Source: Paractinoplanes ovalisporus (GTDB lineage: Bacteria; Actinomycetota; Actinomycetes; Mycobacteriales; Micromonosporaceae). Taken from it: DNA of 64,000 nucleotides. Below the pieces are notes generated by a model. The model was not told where the DNA came from. It searched no databases and worked only from the letters and a program-made list of their open reading frames with translations. Where the stretch lies: contig NZ_JAENHP010000001.1 in the NCBI RefSeq assembly GCF_016834655.1, positions 186,001 to 250,000 on the forward strand, given 5' to 3'. The position numbers and the translations under genes were made by a program. Shown in pieces: positions 40,916-50,594 of this stretch (position 1 is the first letter of the stretch; the number at the start of each line of letters is the position of its first letter).

Positions 40916-43882
40916 GATCTCGAACGGGCGGAAACTGATGTCGATCGGTTCGCCGGCCGCCCACGACGAGGACTGCACGACGGGCTCGGACGGTGCGCGT
41001 TCCAGCAAGTCGGTTGTCCAGGCGCGGGCGAACGGCTCCGACACCTCGACCCGGGCCGTCGCGCGGGCGCCCCGGGCCTCGTAGAGGCGCACGATCAGGT
41101 CGCCCGAGCGGTCTTCGGCCAGCTTCACGGCCTCCACGATCACCGCCGGCGACGACACCGTGATGAGCGGAGCCACGGCAGCGCCGCCGGTGGCCGTGCG
41201 GGTGGGGACGTTGAGGCGATAACCCCGGTCGAGCGCCTCCAGGACCGTCGGGGCGGGCCCGACCGCCGAACGCAGCACGTGGCTGCCCTGGTCGGCGTGC
41301 GGGTCGGGGTAGCGCGGCGCCCGCAACAGGGACTGGCGCACCCGGGTGTAGGTCGCGCCACCGGCAGTCCACTGGCGGGTGATGTCGTGGCCGTAGGTGG
41401 AGTCGTTGGCGACCACCGCGCCGAAGCCGGGCTCGCCTACGTGGACCCAGCGGTGGGCCACGGTCTCGAAGCGGGCGCTGTCCCACGACGTGTTGGCGTG
41501 GGTGGGGCGGTGGATGTGTCCGAATTGGATCTCTGAGCTCGCGCGGTCGGCGTGCACCGCGAGCGGGAACGACAGCTTGAGCAGTTTCTGCCGCTCGTGC
41601 CAGTCGGCGCGGGTCTCGATGTCGAGTTCCGTGGCGCCGGCGGCCAGGCGGAACGTCTGCACGAACGACGAGTCGCGGAATGAGCGCTGCACGACCAGCG
41701 AGTCAGGGCCGGCGGTGACGGCGTCGGCCTCGCGCAGGTCGGTCACGTGACGCTGGTAGTGAGCGTCGATGTCCCAGGCGTCCCACTGGTTGGGGATGTC
41801 GCGGAACACTTGGAGCAATGCCCCGGCCTCACCCGCCGCGATCAGCTCGCGGCCCTCCGAAACCAGCGAGACGAGCAGGCCGGCCTGGTCGAAAACGGCT
41901 CGGAGCACGCCGTTGTCGAGCACCCAGCCATCGGCTGCGGGAGCCGGCGGGGTCCACTCCACGGGCGGGACGACCGCGGCGGCCAGGGGCGGCACACCGG
42001 CCGCCGCGATGGGAGCCGCATTGAAGACCACCTGCGAATCACCGGAACCGGCGAGCAGTTGCTGAGCCTGCGTGATCAGCGTGGTCAGGGCGACGCCCAC
42101 GACCGCGTAGTTGCGTTCCGCCTCCTGGTGCACCCACGCGATCGACGAGCCGGGCAGGATGTCGTGGAACTGCTGCAGCAGCACCGTGCGCCAGGCCGCG
42201 TCCAGATCGTCGTACGGATAATCGCCGAGCCCCCGCCACGCCGCGGTCGCCCACCACAGCTCGGCCTCGCGCAGCAGATGCTCGCTGCGCCGGTTGCCCT
42301 GCTTGGTCTTGGCCTGCGTCGTGTACGTGCCGCGGTGCAGTTCGAGATACATCTCGCCGGACCAGGTGGCCGGCGCCGGATGCCCGGCCAGCGCGTCGGC
42401 GAAGAAGTCGCGCGGCGTGCCCAGTTCGACGCGCGGCGAGCCCTCCAGGTCGCGGGTGCGGGCGGCCGCCTCCAGCATCTCGCGGGTCGGCCCGCCACCG
42501 CCGTCGCCGAAACCGAACGGCACCAGCGAGACGTCGCTCAGCCCGTTCTCGGCGAACTGCCGCTGCGCGCGGGCCAGCTCACCGCCGGACAGGTCGGAGT
42601 TGTACGTGTCGACCGGCGGGAAGTGCGTGAACACCCGGCTGCCGTCGATGCCCTCCCACCAGAACGTGTGGTGCGGCATGCGGTTGGTCTCGCTCCAGGA
42701 GATCTTCTGGGTGAGGAACGAATGGGTGCCGACCGCGCGCACGATCTGCGGCAACGCCGCCGTGTAACCGAACGAGTCGGGCAGCCACACCTCGTCGGGT
42801 TCGAAGCCGAACTCGCGCCGGAAGAACCCCTTGCCGTGCACGAACTGCCGGACCAGCGCCTCGCCGCCGGGCATGTTGGTGTCGGACTCGACCCACATCC
42901 CGCCCACCGGCACGAAACGGCCCTCGGCCACGCGCTCGCGGATCCGCTCGAACAGCGCCGGATAGTGCTCCTTCATCCAGGCGTATTGCTGCGCGCTCGA
43001 ACACGCGAACACGAAATCCGGGTATTCGTCCATCAGCGCGAGCACGTTGGAGAACGTACGGGCGCACTTGCGGATCGTCTCGCGCACCGGCCACAGCCAG
43101 GCCGAGTCGATATGCGCGTGCCCGACCGCCACGACCCGGTGGGCGCTCGCATAGGCCGGCGACGCGAGCGCTTTGGCCAGCTCGGCGCGCCCGTCGGCCG
43201 CGGTCTCGGCGACCCGGTCGGGGTCGACGGCGTCACACATCCGCTCGAGCGCGCGCAGGATGCCGGCGCGGCGGGGCAGCGACGGGTCGAGCTCGCGCAT
43301 CAGGCCCAGCAGCGTCCAGATGTCTTGCAGCAGGGCGTCGACTGTCGTGTCGCGCTCGACCAGATCGATGCTACGCAATGTGTAGAGCGGCTGGTCACCG
43401 GCGGTCTCCAGATCACCCATCGGCGTCGGCAGCCCGTCCGCCACATTCGGGTTGGAGGCCGCCTCGACATAGAACTCGATCGGCCCGTCCCCCACCGCGA
43501 CCGCGTTGTTCAGCGGTTCGAGACCCTTGACGATTTCCCCGTCGGGCCGGAACACCAGTCCTTCGGCCTGGAACCCTGGCTGCACCTGCGAAAATCCAAG
43601 ATCGACGGCCATTTCCCTTACGGTGTCAGGGCCGTGCCCCCAATCGGGCGGGATCTCGCCCGTGACCAGGAACCACGTCGTCCCCCACGGCCGGCCCCAC
43701 GCGACACCCGGCTCGACCGGCGTGAACTGCTGCTTCACGGCTTCGGCGAACGGCACCGGCTCGCCGGGCACCTCCCACGCCGTCACGTCTAGGGCCACAC
43801 GTCGCCGCTCGAGGGCCGGCCGGAGGTGTTCGCGGACGAACCGGTTGACGCGGGCCTCGGTGGTGCGTGCGGTGTCGTGCAT
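40889..43882 (-). CDS. GH38 alpha-mannosidase
   Basis: A 997-residue protein with GH38 features: an N-terminal beta domain, then the catalytic domain with GHAHIDSAWLWPVRET (metal ligands His and Asp), MWVESDTNMPGGEALVRQ, and the nucleophile Asp in WLPDSFGYTAALPQI. QQFHDILPGSS marks the family's helical domain, and C-terminal beta-sandwiches follow. It is intracellular (no signal peptide) and would hydrolyse alpha-mannosides with zinc. No sugar transporter is adjacent. The next gene downstream on the other strand is unrelated; the 3' end is duplicated (27 bp). Confidence 0.93.
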   Translation of the reverse strand: MHDTARTTEARVNRFVREHLRPALERRRVALDVTAWEVPGEPVPFAEAVKQQFTPVEPGVAWGRPWGTTWFLVTGEIPPDWGHGPDTVREMAVDLGFSQVQPGFQAEGLVFRPDGEIVKGLEPLNNAVAVGDGPIEFYVEAASNPNVADGLPTPMGDLETAGDQPLYTLRSIDLVERDTTVDALLQDIWTLLGLMRELDPSLPRRAGILRALERMCDAVDPDRVAETAADGRAELAKALASPAYASAHRVVAVGHAHIDSAWLWPVRETIRKCARTFSNVLALMDEYPDFVFACSSAQQYAWMKEHYPALFERIRERVAEGRFVPVGGMWVESDTNMPGGEALVRQFVHGKGFFRREFGFEPDEVWLPDSFGYTAALPQIVRAVGTHSFLTQKISWSETNRMPHHTFWWEGIDGSRVFTHFPPVDTYNSDLSGGELARAQRQFAENGLSDVSLVPFGFGDGGGGPTREMLEAAARTRDLEGSPRVELGTPRDFFADALAGHPAPATWSGEMYLELHRGTYTTQAKTKQGNRRSEHLLREAELWWATAAWRGLGDYPYDDLDAAWRTVLLQQFHDILPGSSIAWVHQEAERNYAVVGVALTTLITQAQQLLAGSGDSQVVFNAAPIAAAGVPPLAAAVVPPVEWTPPAPAADGWVLDNGVLRAVFDQAGLLVSLVSEGRELIAAGEAGALLQVFRDIPNQWDAWDIDAHYQRHVTDLREADAVTAGPDSLVVQRSFRDSSFVQTFRLAAGATELDIETRADWHERQKLLKLSFPLAVHADRASSEIQFGHIHRPTHANTSWDSARFETVAHRWVHVGEPGFGAVVANDSTYGHDITRQWTAGGATYTRVRQSLLRAPRYPDPHADQGSHVLRSAVGPAPTVLEALDRGYRLNVPTRTATGGAAVAPLITVSSPAVIVEAVKLAEDRSGDLIVRLYEARGARATARVEVSEPFARAWTTDLLERAPSEPVVQSSSWAAGEPIDISFRPFEIVTLRLAAQ

Positions 43883-43916
43883 GACCCCGATCCTGCCCCT
43901 CGCCCGTACGGCTCGC

Positions 43917-44108
43917 CAAGGCGCAGCCGTGTCGCCACGCCCGGACGAATTCGTGTCGCCAGGTCAAGGCAAATCAGTGCCGCCACATCAGGGCGAATTC
44001 GTGTCGCCACGCGAAGCCGAAGCCGGACCGCCGCGTCAAGGCGCAGCCGTGTCGCCACGCCAAGCCGAAGTCACACCCGGCCGGAGCCGTGTCGCCACGC
44101 CGATCCCG
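43917..44108. repeat. Tandem ~25-bp repeats upstream of the CocE-type gene
   Basis: Units containing GTGTCGCCACG(C) plus AAGCCGAAG or GGCGCAGCC recur about seven times between the mannosidase start and the hydrolase start. Confidence 0.85.
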
Positions 44109-44143
44109 TGTGGCCGGGCGCGACCCGCGTTAGGTTCGTGGGC

Positions 44144-45937
44144 ATGGCGAGATTCACCCGGGTGGCCGGCCTGATCGCAGACGTCGCTCTCGGCCTGCCC
44201 ACGAAGGCGGTCCCCTACGAGGTCCGGCGCAACGTCGCGGTGCCCATGCTCGACGGCGTGACGCTGATGGCCGACCACTACCGGCCCACCGGTCATGACG
44301 ATCCGCTGCCGGTGGTGCTGGTGAGGCTGCCTTATGGCAAGGCGGGCGCGTTCGCCCACATGTTCGCGGCCCCGCTGGCCCGTCGCGGCTTCCAGGTGTT
44401 CATACAGGCCACGCGGGGCACGTTCGGCTCCGGCGGCCAGTTCCGCCCGTTCACCAGCGAGCGCGACGACGGCCTGGCGACCATCGACTGGCTGCGCAAA
44501 CAGTCGTGGTGCGACGGCCGCGTCGCCATGGCGGGCGGCAGCTATTTCGGGCACACCCAATGGGCCGTCGCGCCCTACGCCGACCCGCCTCTGACCTGCG
44601 TCTCGCCCCACATCACGTCGGCCAACATGACGAACCGCCTGTTCTATGAGCACGGCGTCCCGCAGATCCACACCGCGCTCAGCTGGTCGGCCCAGATCGG
44701 CCGCCAGGAACAGCCCGGCCTGCTCGGCGGCCTGCCCGACCCGCGGGTGAAGACCCGGGTGCGGCGCGGGCTGGGGCGGCTGCCGCTGCAGGCGGTCGAT
44801 GTCGAGGCGGCGGGCGCGCCCGTGCCCTTCTGGCGCGACTTCGTGGCGCACGCCGAGCCGGGCGACGACTTCTGGAGCCAGGCCGACCACGACGGCGCCG
44901 ACCTGACCCGCATGCCACCGGTGAGCACCGTGACCGGCTGGTGGGACCTCTTCCTCGCCGGCAACCTGGCCGACTACACGGCGTTGCGCGCGGCCGGCAA
45001 CCCGGCGCGGCTGGTGGTCGGGCCGTGGCTGCACGGCGAACCGGGTGAGCTGCGGATGGTCGCGCAGACCGACGCCGTCTGGCTGGAACACCACCTCAAC
45101 GGCGGTCCGGCACCGAGCGGGGCGCCGGTGCGGGTCCATCTGCAACAGGCCAACCGGTGGCTCGACTTCGAGAATTGGCCGCCTGAGGGCGTACGGGAAA
45201 CGATGTTGAACCTCGGCTTTGGAGGCGGGCTCACGTCGTCGCTTGAGGAGCCGGAGAAGCTGGACAGGCTTGAGAAGCTGGAGCCGCAAACGCAGGAGAC
45301 CGGGAAGCTGGAGCCGCAAACGCAGGAGACGGGGAAGCTGGAGCCGGAAAAGCCGGAGACGGAAAAGCGGAAAAGGCTGCAGGCGCCGGGGAAGGACGCC
45401 GAGGTCAGCCGCTTCACCTATGACCCGGCGCGGCCGACGCCGACGGTGGGTGGGCCGCTGCTGCAACCGCCGGGCAAGCAGGCCGACAACCGGCGGGTCG
45501 AGGAGCGCGACGACGTTCTCGTGTTCACCGGTCCCGTGCTCGACGGCGATCTCGACGTGGTCGGGCCGGTCAGCGCCACGATCCACGTGCGGACCTCCAT
45601 CCCGTACGCGGATGTGTTCGTCCGGCTGTGCGACGTGGACCCGAAGGGCGTGTCACGCAACGTCGTCGACGGCATTCAGAGGCTCGACCCGCGTACGGCG
45701 GCGGCGCCCGGGCCCGACGGGATCCGCGCTGTCCACGTCGAACTGTTCCCGACCGCATACCGGTTCAAGCGCGGGCATCGCCTCCGGGTGCAGGTCGCGG
45801 GTGGTGCGTTCCCGCGTTACGCCCGCAACATGGGCACGGCCGAGCCGTTCGGTTCCGCAGTGGAGGGCCGCAGCTGCGATTTCGAGATCTTCCACGGCGG
45901 CGATCACGCCTCGCTCCTGGTGGTACCCGTGCTGTAG
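44144..45937 (+). CDS. CocE/NonD-type alpha/beta hydrolase (X-Pro dipeptidyl-peptidase family)
   Basis: A 597-residue hydrolase. VPMLDGVTLMADHYRP begins the domain, the nucleophile elbow is GGSYFGHTQW (Ser), and the acid/base region is DLFLAGNLADY with a later HGEPGELR. The C-terminal jelly-roll typical of this family (LVFTGPVLDGDLDVVGPVSATIHV) is intact. A Lys/Glu-rich insert of three 10-residue repeats (KLEPQTQETG type) lies between them near residues 378-407. ATG 44144 is used; a longer frame would read through the tandem repeats. Substrate is unknown (esters or peptides). Confidence 0.9.
   Translation: MARFTRVAGLIADVALGLPTKAVPYEVRRNVAVPMLDGVTLMADHYRPTGHDDPLPVVLVRLPYGKAGAFAHMFAAPLARRGFQVFIQATRGTFGSGGQFRPFTSERDDGLATIDWLRKQSWCDGRVAMAGGSYFGHTQWAVAPYADPPLTCVSPHITSANMTNRLFYEHGVPQIHTALSWSAQIGRQEQPGLLGGLPDPRVKTRVRRGLGRLPLQAVDVEAAGAPVPFWRDFVAHAEPGDDFWSQADHDGADLTRMPPVSTVTGWWDLFLAGNLADYTALRAAGNPARLVVGPWLHGEPGELRMVAQTDAVWLEHHLNGGPAPSGAPVRVHLQQANRWLDFENWPPEGVRETMLNLGFGGGLTSSLEEPEKLDRLEKLEPQTQETGKLEPQTQETGKLEPEKPETEKRKRLQAPGKDAEVSRFTYDPARPTPTVGGPLLQPPGKQADNRRVEERDDVLVFTGPVLDGDLDVVGPVSATIHVRTSIPYADVFVRLCDVDPKGVSRNVVDGIQRLDPRTAAAPGPDGIRAVHVELFPTAYRFKRGHRLRVQVAGGAFPRYARNMGTAEPFGSAVEGRSCDFEIFHGGDHASLLVVPVL
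45275..45364. repeat. 30-bp x3 in-frame repeat inside the hydrolase gene
   Basis: AAGCTGGAGCCGCAAACGCA plus GGAGACCGGG, at 45275, 45305 and 45335 (last copy degenerate), encoding KLEPQTQETG-like repeats. Confidence 0.92.
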
Positions 45938-45987
45938 CAAACGAGCCCTAAGATTGACCTCTACGCATCAGTGGAGGGGGCCCGTGC

Positions 45988-46779
45988 GTGTCTTCAGTGG
46001 CGACTGCGATCACCGACCACATCGGCTCCTGGCTGGGCAGCGGCGTGGTGATGGTGCTGGGAGCAATCGTGTCCTGGCCCTACAAGAAGGTGCGTGAGGC
46101 CGCGAAGAAGCCGGTGTCGATCTATCTAGGTCATTCCGAGGAGGAGATGGAGGAACATCTCGACGCCGTCGTGTACTGGCTCCTCCACGAGAAAGACGCG
46201 GTCAGCCTCGTCTACGCCGCCCCGCCGGACGAGCGGGAGAACGCGATCAAGCATGCTCAGTTGTTCGTCGGCCTGTACGCCTGGCAGTACGGAAAACTCC
46301 AGGACAACGGCAAGTCCGTCGCCGACGAGGAACTGACCGTGGTGGAGCAGCACCGCCAGGCCAAACGCAACTCCATGTGGATGACGGAGCTGGGTCAGCG
46401 TGGCTGGACCTATCGGCACCAGGACCCCAACGCTCAGGACGAGTCGACACCGATCGGACAGCTCCGCAAGCGGGTCAAGTCGTTCGAGCCCCAAAAGCTC
46501 CCCTCGGATGCCGCCGCCCTGACTCGTCAGCTTGCAGCTACCGTCCGCGAGACCCGGCACGCTCTCTATCCGGACTCCCGGCGGCTCGCCCGGTTCCTCG
46601 ACCCTCAAGCGCTCGTCCTGGGTGCGGCCGTCGCGGCGGCCGCCTCGCTGACCTTCGCGATCTGGATCTCGGCCGTTGACGCTCCGCGGTCCTTCTTCAC
46701 CGTTCTCTGGATGTCCGCGGTCTGCGGCGCCGCCGGCTACCTCACCCGGGTCGGGTGCGGCTTCCTCATCCCGAGGTGA
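45988..46779 (+). CDS. Membrane protein paired with VWA/solute-binding protein
   Basis: A 263-residue protein. A membrane-anchoring helix lies near the N-terminus (IGSWLGSGVVMVLGAIVSW), a soluble helical region follows (EMEEHLDAVVYWLLHE, AQLFVGLYAWQYG), and two further helices lie near the C-terminus (ALVLGAAVAAAASLTFAIWI and LWMSAVCGAAGYLTRVG). GGAGGGG precedes the GTG. Two bases separate its stop from the next gene, so they form an operon. Function unknown; likely a membrane partner of the VWA protein. Confidence 0.7.
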   Translation: MSSVATAITDHIGSWLGSGVVMVLGAIVSWPYKKVREAAKKPVSIYLGHSEEEMEEHLDAVVYWLLHEKDAVSLVYAAPPDERENAIKHAQLFVGLYAWQYGKLQDNGKSVADEELTVVEQHRQAKRNSMWMTELGQRGWTYRHQDPNAQDESTPIGQLRKRVKSFEPQKLPSDAAALTRQLAATVRETRHALYPDSRRLARFLDPQALVLGAAVAAAASLTFAIWISAVDAPRSFFTVLWMSAVCGAAGYLTRVGCGFLIPR

Positions 46780-46781
46780 CC

Positions 46782-48485
46782 ATGGATTCCTACCTCGGCG
46801 GCCGACTCATCGCCGGCGCCTTCAGTGTCCTCGTGGCCGGCATCCTGGCGTCCGTACTCGGGGTGGTTGTGCTGCCCGGCGGCGACAAGTGCCACGACAC
46901 ATCGATCATCGTCTGGTCCTCGACCGAGCCAGGACTGGCCCGCGCCGACCCCGACTCCGGGCTCGGCGCGTTGCAGCGGGCCGCACAGCAGTATTCGTGC
47001 ATCACCGTCAAGGCGATCAGCTCGGGGTTCGCGCAGCAGGCCATCGCCGACGCGCTCGAACGCGGCAGCATGGCCGAGCTGCCCGACGTATGGCTGCCGA
47101 CCCACTCGTTCTGGAACTCTCTGCTCGACGAGCACACCGGCCGCTTCGACGACAGCCTCGGCTCGTTCACGTCCAGCCGGATGCGGCTGTACGTCAAGTT
47201 CAACACCCCGCTCGCCACCGAACTGGGCGGCCGTGGATCGGTCACGTGGCGTGACCTGGCCGGCCAGGCATCGGCCGGGCGGCTCGACCTGGTCAAGGAA
47301 AATGCGCTCAACTCGACGTCGGGCGCGATGGCCACGATCCTGGCGTTCGAAGCGGCCGCGGGCGGTGGCACCGGCGTCTCAGCCGACGATGTTCGCACCG
47401 GCCAGCTCGACGCCCTCGCGGCCCCGATCGAGCGATCGGTGGCCTCCTACCCCGGCGAGATCGTCGACTACCTCAGCTCGTTCAAACCGCCCATCGACAC
47501 CACCGCCCTACCCGGCGCGATGATCATCGAGGAAGCGGTCTACGAGGGCTTTCCCGAACTCACCCAGCACTACCGCCCGGTCAACCTGGCCGGACCGGAT
47601 CCCACACTCGACCACCCTTACCTGCTGCGCCCCCAGCTCGACAAGCACAAGATGGACCTGGCGAAGGCGTTCCACAAGACGCTGACCAGCGACAAGTGGC
47701 AGAAGGAGTTCGACCAGGCGGGCTTCGAGACGGGAACCGGGCCGGGGCTGACCCGGCGCGACGGGGCCGTGGTCGAGGCGATCCTCGAACGCTGGCGCGA
47801 GACGCTGCGTAAACGGATCAGCCTGGCCATCACGCTCGACCAGTCCGGCTCCACCGAGCCCTACAAGCGGCAGGTGGCCGAGGCGATGACGTCCGCGCTG
47901 CGCAGCCTGTCGGCGACCGACCGGGTGGCGTTCTTCGGGTTCCCGGGCGCCCAGGGCGCCGTCTATGAGCCGCTGTCGGCGGGCGGGTTCGGTGATCCGA
48001 CCAAGATCTCGGTGCCGGACGTACCGAACCGGGGCGGCAGCAGCCCCGTCATCGAGGCCGTGCGTGAGACGGCCGACCTCGTGCGCGACGAGCAGGGTGA
48101 GGACGCCAACAACCCGCGCAAGCAGGCCGTCATCGTCATCACCGATGGCGAGCAGGCCGGGGCGGGCAGCGCCCGCGAGCAGCAGCGGGACACCGAACGT
48201 ATCCGCCGCTACCGCGAGAACGGTGTCCAGGTCTTCTTCGTGCTGGTCGGCTCGAAACCACTGTGCTCGGTCGACCGCATCTACAGCACGATTTCCTCGG
48301 ACTGCCGCAACCCCGGCAACCGTCCGGCCAAACTCGACCAGGACGAGCGCCGGTGGGTCTACTGCATCTCCGATCGCCCGGACTGCCCCACTCCCCTGCC
48401 CTCGCAGCAGGGAAAGTCGTCCGACGAGCACATCCGGGCGATCGTCAAGCAGATCTTCGATCAGCTGGGCGGGGCGCCCATCTGA
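46782..48485 (+). CDS. Substrate-binding plus von Willebrand factor A fusion protein
   Basis: A 567-residue protein with an N-terminal membrane anchor or signal (AGAFSVLVAGILASVLGVVVL). A solute-binding-protein-like domain follows to about residue 330 (IIVWSSTEPG, AELPDVWLPTHSFW, NALNSTSGAMATILAF, YPGEIVDYLSS). The C-terminal VWA domain begins RISLAITLDQSGSTEP with a MIDAS-like DQSGS and has VIVITDGEQAG; two cysteine pairs occur near the end (PLCSVDR, DCRNPG, VYCISDRPDC). It sits outside the membrane and may bind a ligand or another surface protein. ATG 46782 with GAGGTG just upstream. Confidence 0.85.
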   Translation: MDSYLGGRLIAGAFSVLVAGILASVLGVVVLPGGDKCHDTSIIVWSSTEPGLARADPDSGLGALQRAAQQYSCITVKAISSGFAQQAIADALERGSMAELPDVWLPTHSFWNSLLDEHTGRFDDSLGSFTSSRMRLYVKFNTPLATELGGRGSVTWRDLAGQASAGRLDLVKENALNSTSGAMATILAFEAAAGGGTGVSADDVRTGQLDALAAPIERSVASYPGEIVDYLSSFKPPIDTTALPGAMIIEEAVYEGFPELTQHYRPVNLAGPDPTLDHPYLLRPQLDKHKMDLAKAFHKTLTSDKWQKEFDQAGFETGTGPGLTRRDGAVVEAILERWRETLRKRISLAITLDQSGSTEPYKRQVAEAMTSALRSLSATDRVAFFGFPGAQGAVYEPLSAGGFGDPTKISVPDVPNRGGSSPVIEAVRETADLVRDEQGEDANNPRKQAVIVITDGEQAGAGSAREQQRDTERIRRYRENGVQVFFVLVGSKPLCSVDRIYSTISSDCRNPGNRPAKLDQDERRWVYCISDRPDCPTPLPSQQGKSSDEHIRAIVKQIFDQLGGAPI

Positions 48486-48511
48486 CCCCGTACGGGAAAT
48501 GGGGTGTGCCG

Positions 48512-49555
48512 CTATCGCAGGGTGTTGACGTCGATGACGAAGCGGTAGCGGACGTCGGAGTTCAGCACCCGCTCGTAGGCGTCGTTCACCGCGTCGGCGC
48601 CGATGACCTCGACCTGCGGCGCGATGCCACGCTCGGCACAGAAGTCGAGCATCTCCTGGGTCTCGGCGATGCTGCCGATGCCGGAGCCGGCGAACGAGAG
48701 CCGGTTGGCGAACAGCGCGAACACCGGCACCTCGAGCGGCTGCGGCGGCGCCCCCACGCTGACCAGGGTGCCGTTCAGCCGCAGCAGGCCCAGGTAGGCG
48801 GCCATGTCGATCGGCGCGCTGACCGTGTTCACGATCAGGTCGAACGTGTGCTTGAGCGCCTCGAACGTCGCCGGGTCGCTGGTGGCGTGATAGTCGGTGG
48901 CGCCGAAGGCCAGGCCGTCGTCCTTCTTGCCGAGCGTCTGCGACAGCACGGTCACCTCGGCGCCCATGGCTGCAGCGATCTTGACGGCCATGTGACCGAG
49001 ACCGCCCATGCCGACCACGGCGACCTTCCGGCCCGGTCCGGCGTTCCAGTAGGCCAGCGGCGAATAGGTGGTGATGCCGGCGCACAGCAGGGGCGCGGCC
49101 GCCTCGTACGGGATGCTCTCGGGCACCCGCAGCACGAAGTCCTCGTCGACGACCACATGCGTGGAGTAGCCGCCCTGGGTGATCGTGCCGTCCCGGTCGA
49201 CCGCGGCGTAGGTGCCGGTGTTGCCGTTGAGGCAGTACTGCTCCTGACCGGCGCGGCAGTTCTCGCACTCGCGGCACGAGTTCACCATGCAGCCGACGCC
49301 GACCCGGTCGCCGACCGCGTGCCGGGTGACCTCGGAACCGACCTCGGTGACCTGACCGACGATCTCGTGGCCGACCGTGAGCGGGTAGGCCACCTCACCC
49401 CACTCGCCGCGCACGGTGTGGATGTCGGAGTGGCAGATGCCGGCGTACCGGATCTCGATGAGCACATCCCGCGGTCCCACGTCCCGCCGTTCGACGGTGG
49501 TCCGCACGAGCGGCGCGGTGGCCGAAGTGGCCGCGATGGCGTTGACGGTGCGCAT
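48512..49555 (-). CDS. Zinc-dependent alcohol dehydrogenase
   Basis: A 347-residue medium-chain dehydrogenase. Catalytic zinc: GICHSDIHT and GHEIVG; structural zinc: [19 protein letters not shown](P) motif [16 protein letters not shown]. It is related to but distinct from the dehydrogenase at 31418. AAGGAGACTGAG lies 7 bp before ATG 49555. It diverges from the HTH regulator at 49686 and shares a 15-bp palindrome, so it is likely its target. Confidence 0.92.
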   Translation of the reverse strand: MRTVNAIAATSATAPLVRTTVERRDVGPRDVLIEIRYAGICHSDIHTVRGEWGEVAYPLTVGHEIVGQVTEVGSEVTRHAVGDRVGVGCMVNSCRECENCRAGQEQYCLNGNTGTYAAVDRDGTITQGGYSTHVVVDEDFVLRVPESIPYEAAAPLLCAGITTYSPLAYWNAGPGRKVAVVGMGGLGHMAVKIAAAMGAEVTVLSQTLGKKDDGLAFGATDYHATSDPATFEALKHTFDLIVNTVSAPIDMAAYLGLLRLNGTLVSVGAPPQPLEVPVFALFANRLSFAGSGIGSIAETQEMLDFCAERGIAPQVEVIGADAVNDAYERVLNSDVRYRFVIDVNTLR

Positions 49556-49635
49556 TCTCAGTCTCCTTGAACGGTGGTGCCTTCGGGAACAACAACACCC
49601 CGTACGGCGGATGCGAGGAAGTCTCCGTGGAAAGG

Positions 49636-49650
49636 TGTACTGGCAGTACA
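49636..49650. promoter_or_regulatory. Perfect 15-bp palindrome between dehydrogenase and HTH genes
   Basis: TGTACTG-G-CAGTACA is fully symmetric and centred in the 130-bp divergent region. Strong operator candidate. Confidence 0.7.
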
Positions 49651-49685
49651 TCCCAGGTCAGACGCCAACGACGTACGGTCGGAGG

Positions 49686-50594
49686 GTGGACAACCGAGCC
49701 GAGGTACGGGATTTCCTCACCACCCGCCGCGCCAAGATCACGCCGGAGCGGGCCGGGCTGCCGTCGGCCGGGCCACGCCGGGTCGCCGGGCTGCGGCGCA
49801 GCGAGGTGGCGACGCTGGCCGGGATGAGCGTGGAGTACTACGCGAAGCTCGAGCGCGGCTCGCTGGCCGGGGTCTCGTCGGGGGTGCTCGACGCGATCGC
49901 CCGGGCGCTGCAACTGGACGACGCCGAGCGGGCCCACCTGCTCCGGCTGGCTCAGGAGGCCAACGGCAGCAACGCGCTGGTGCGTCCCGCCCGCCGGCCC
50001 CGTCCGGCGGCCGTGCGCGCCAGCCTGCAGTGGTCACTCGACGCGATCACCAGCCCGGCCATCGTGGTCAACTTCCAGGAAGACCTGGTGGCGGTGAATC
50101 TGCTCGGGCGGGCCATGTACGACGACGTCTTCACCGGCGCGGCGGGCACCCCCAACCTGGGCCGTTTCACGTTCCTCGACAGCGCCGCCCACCGCTTCTA
50201 TCCGGACTGGGCCCTGGCCGCCGACATGATGGTGGCGAACCTGCGCACGGCGGCCGGCAAGGACCCGCACAACAAGGCCCTGCACGACCTGGTGGGGGAG
50301 CTTTCCACGCGGAGCGACGAGTTCCGCCGGCGGTGGGGTGCCCACAACGTGCGCATCCACGGCACGGGCTTCAAGCAGTTCCGCCACCACGTGGTGGGTG
50401 ATCTGCGGCTCGCCTACGAGAGCACGGACCTGCGGGCCGACCCCGAGCTGACGCTGACCATCTTCTCGGCCGAGCCCGGCTCCCCCACCGCCGGCAACCT
50501 GGCCCTGCTGGCGTCGTGGGCCGCCACCGAGCTGACGCTCCCGGCTAGCCCGGGGGCAGCAGCGCCTTCACCAGAACTTCCAGGGCGTCGCTGA
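49686..50594 (+). CDS. XRE-type HTH regulator with MmyB-like domain
   Basis: A 302-residue protein. HTH: VRDFLTTRRAKITPERAGLP, GLRRSEVATLAGMSVEYYAKLERG, VLDAIARALQLD. The MmyB-like domain contains SLQWSLDAITSPAIVVNFQEDLVAVNLLGRAMY and YPDWALAADMMVANLRTAAGKDP. Same type as 23999-24898 and in the same arrangement beside a divergent oxidoreductase. A GTG start close to GGAGGG is used; longer frames run into the neighbour. Its 3' end overlaps the convergent TetR gene by 50 bp. Confidence 0.9.
   Translation: MDNRAEVRDFLTTRRAKITPERAGLPSAGPRRVAGLRRSEVATLAGMSVEYYAKLERGSLAGVSSGVLDAIARALQLDDAERAHLLRLAQEANGSNALVRPARRPRPAAVRASLQWSLDAITSPAIVVNFQEDLVAVNLLGRAMYDDVFTGAAGTPNLGRFTFLDSAAHRFYPDWALAADMMVANLRTAAGKDPHNKALHDLVGELSTRSDEFRRRWGAHNVRIHGTGFKQFRHHVVGDLRLAYESTDLRADPELTLTIFSAEPGSPTAGNLALLASWAATELTLPASPGAAAPSPELPGRR

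Noticed and set aside
48484..48504. Terminator CCCC-GTACGGGAAAT-GGGG after the VWA gene
   Set aside because: The stem is only 4 bp and overlaps a copy of the dispersed decamer, so I do not call it.
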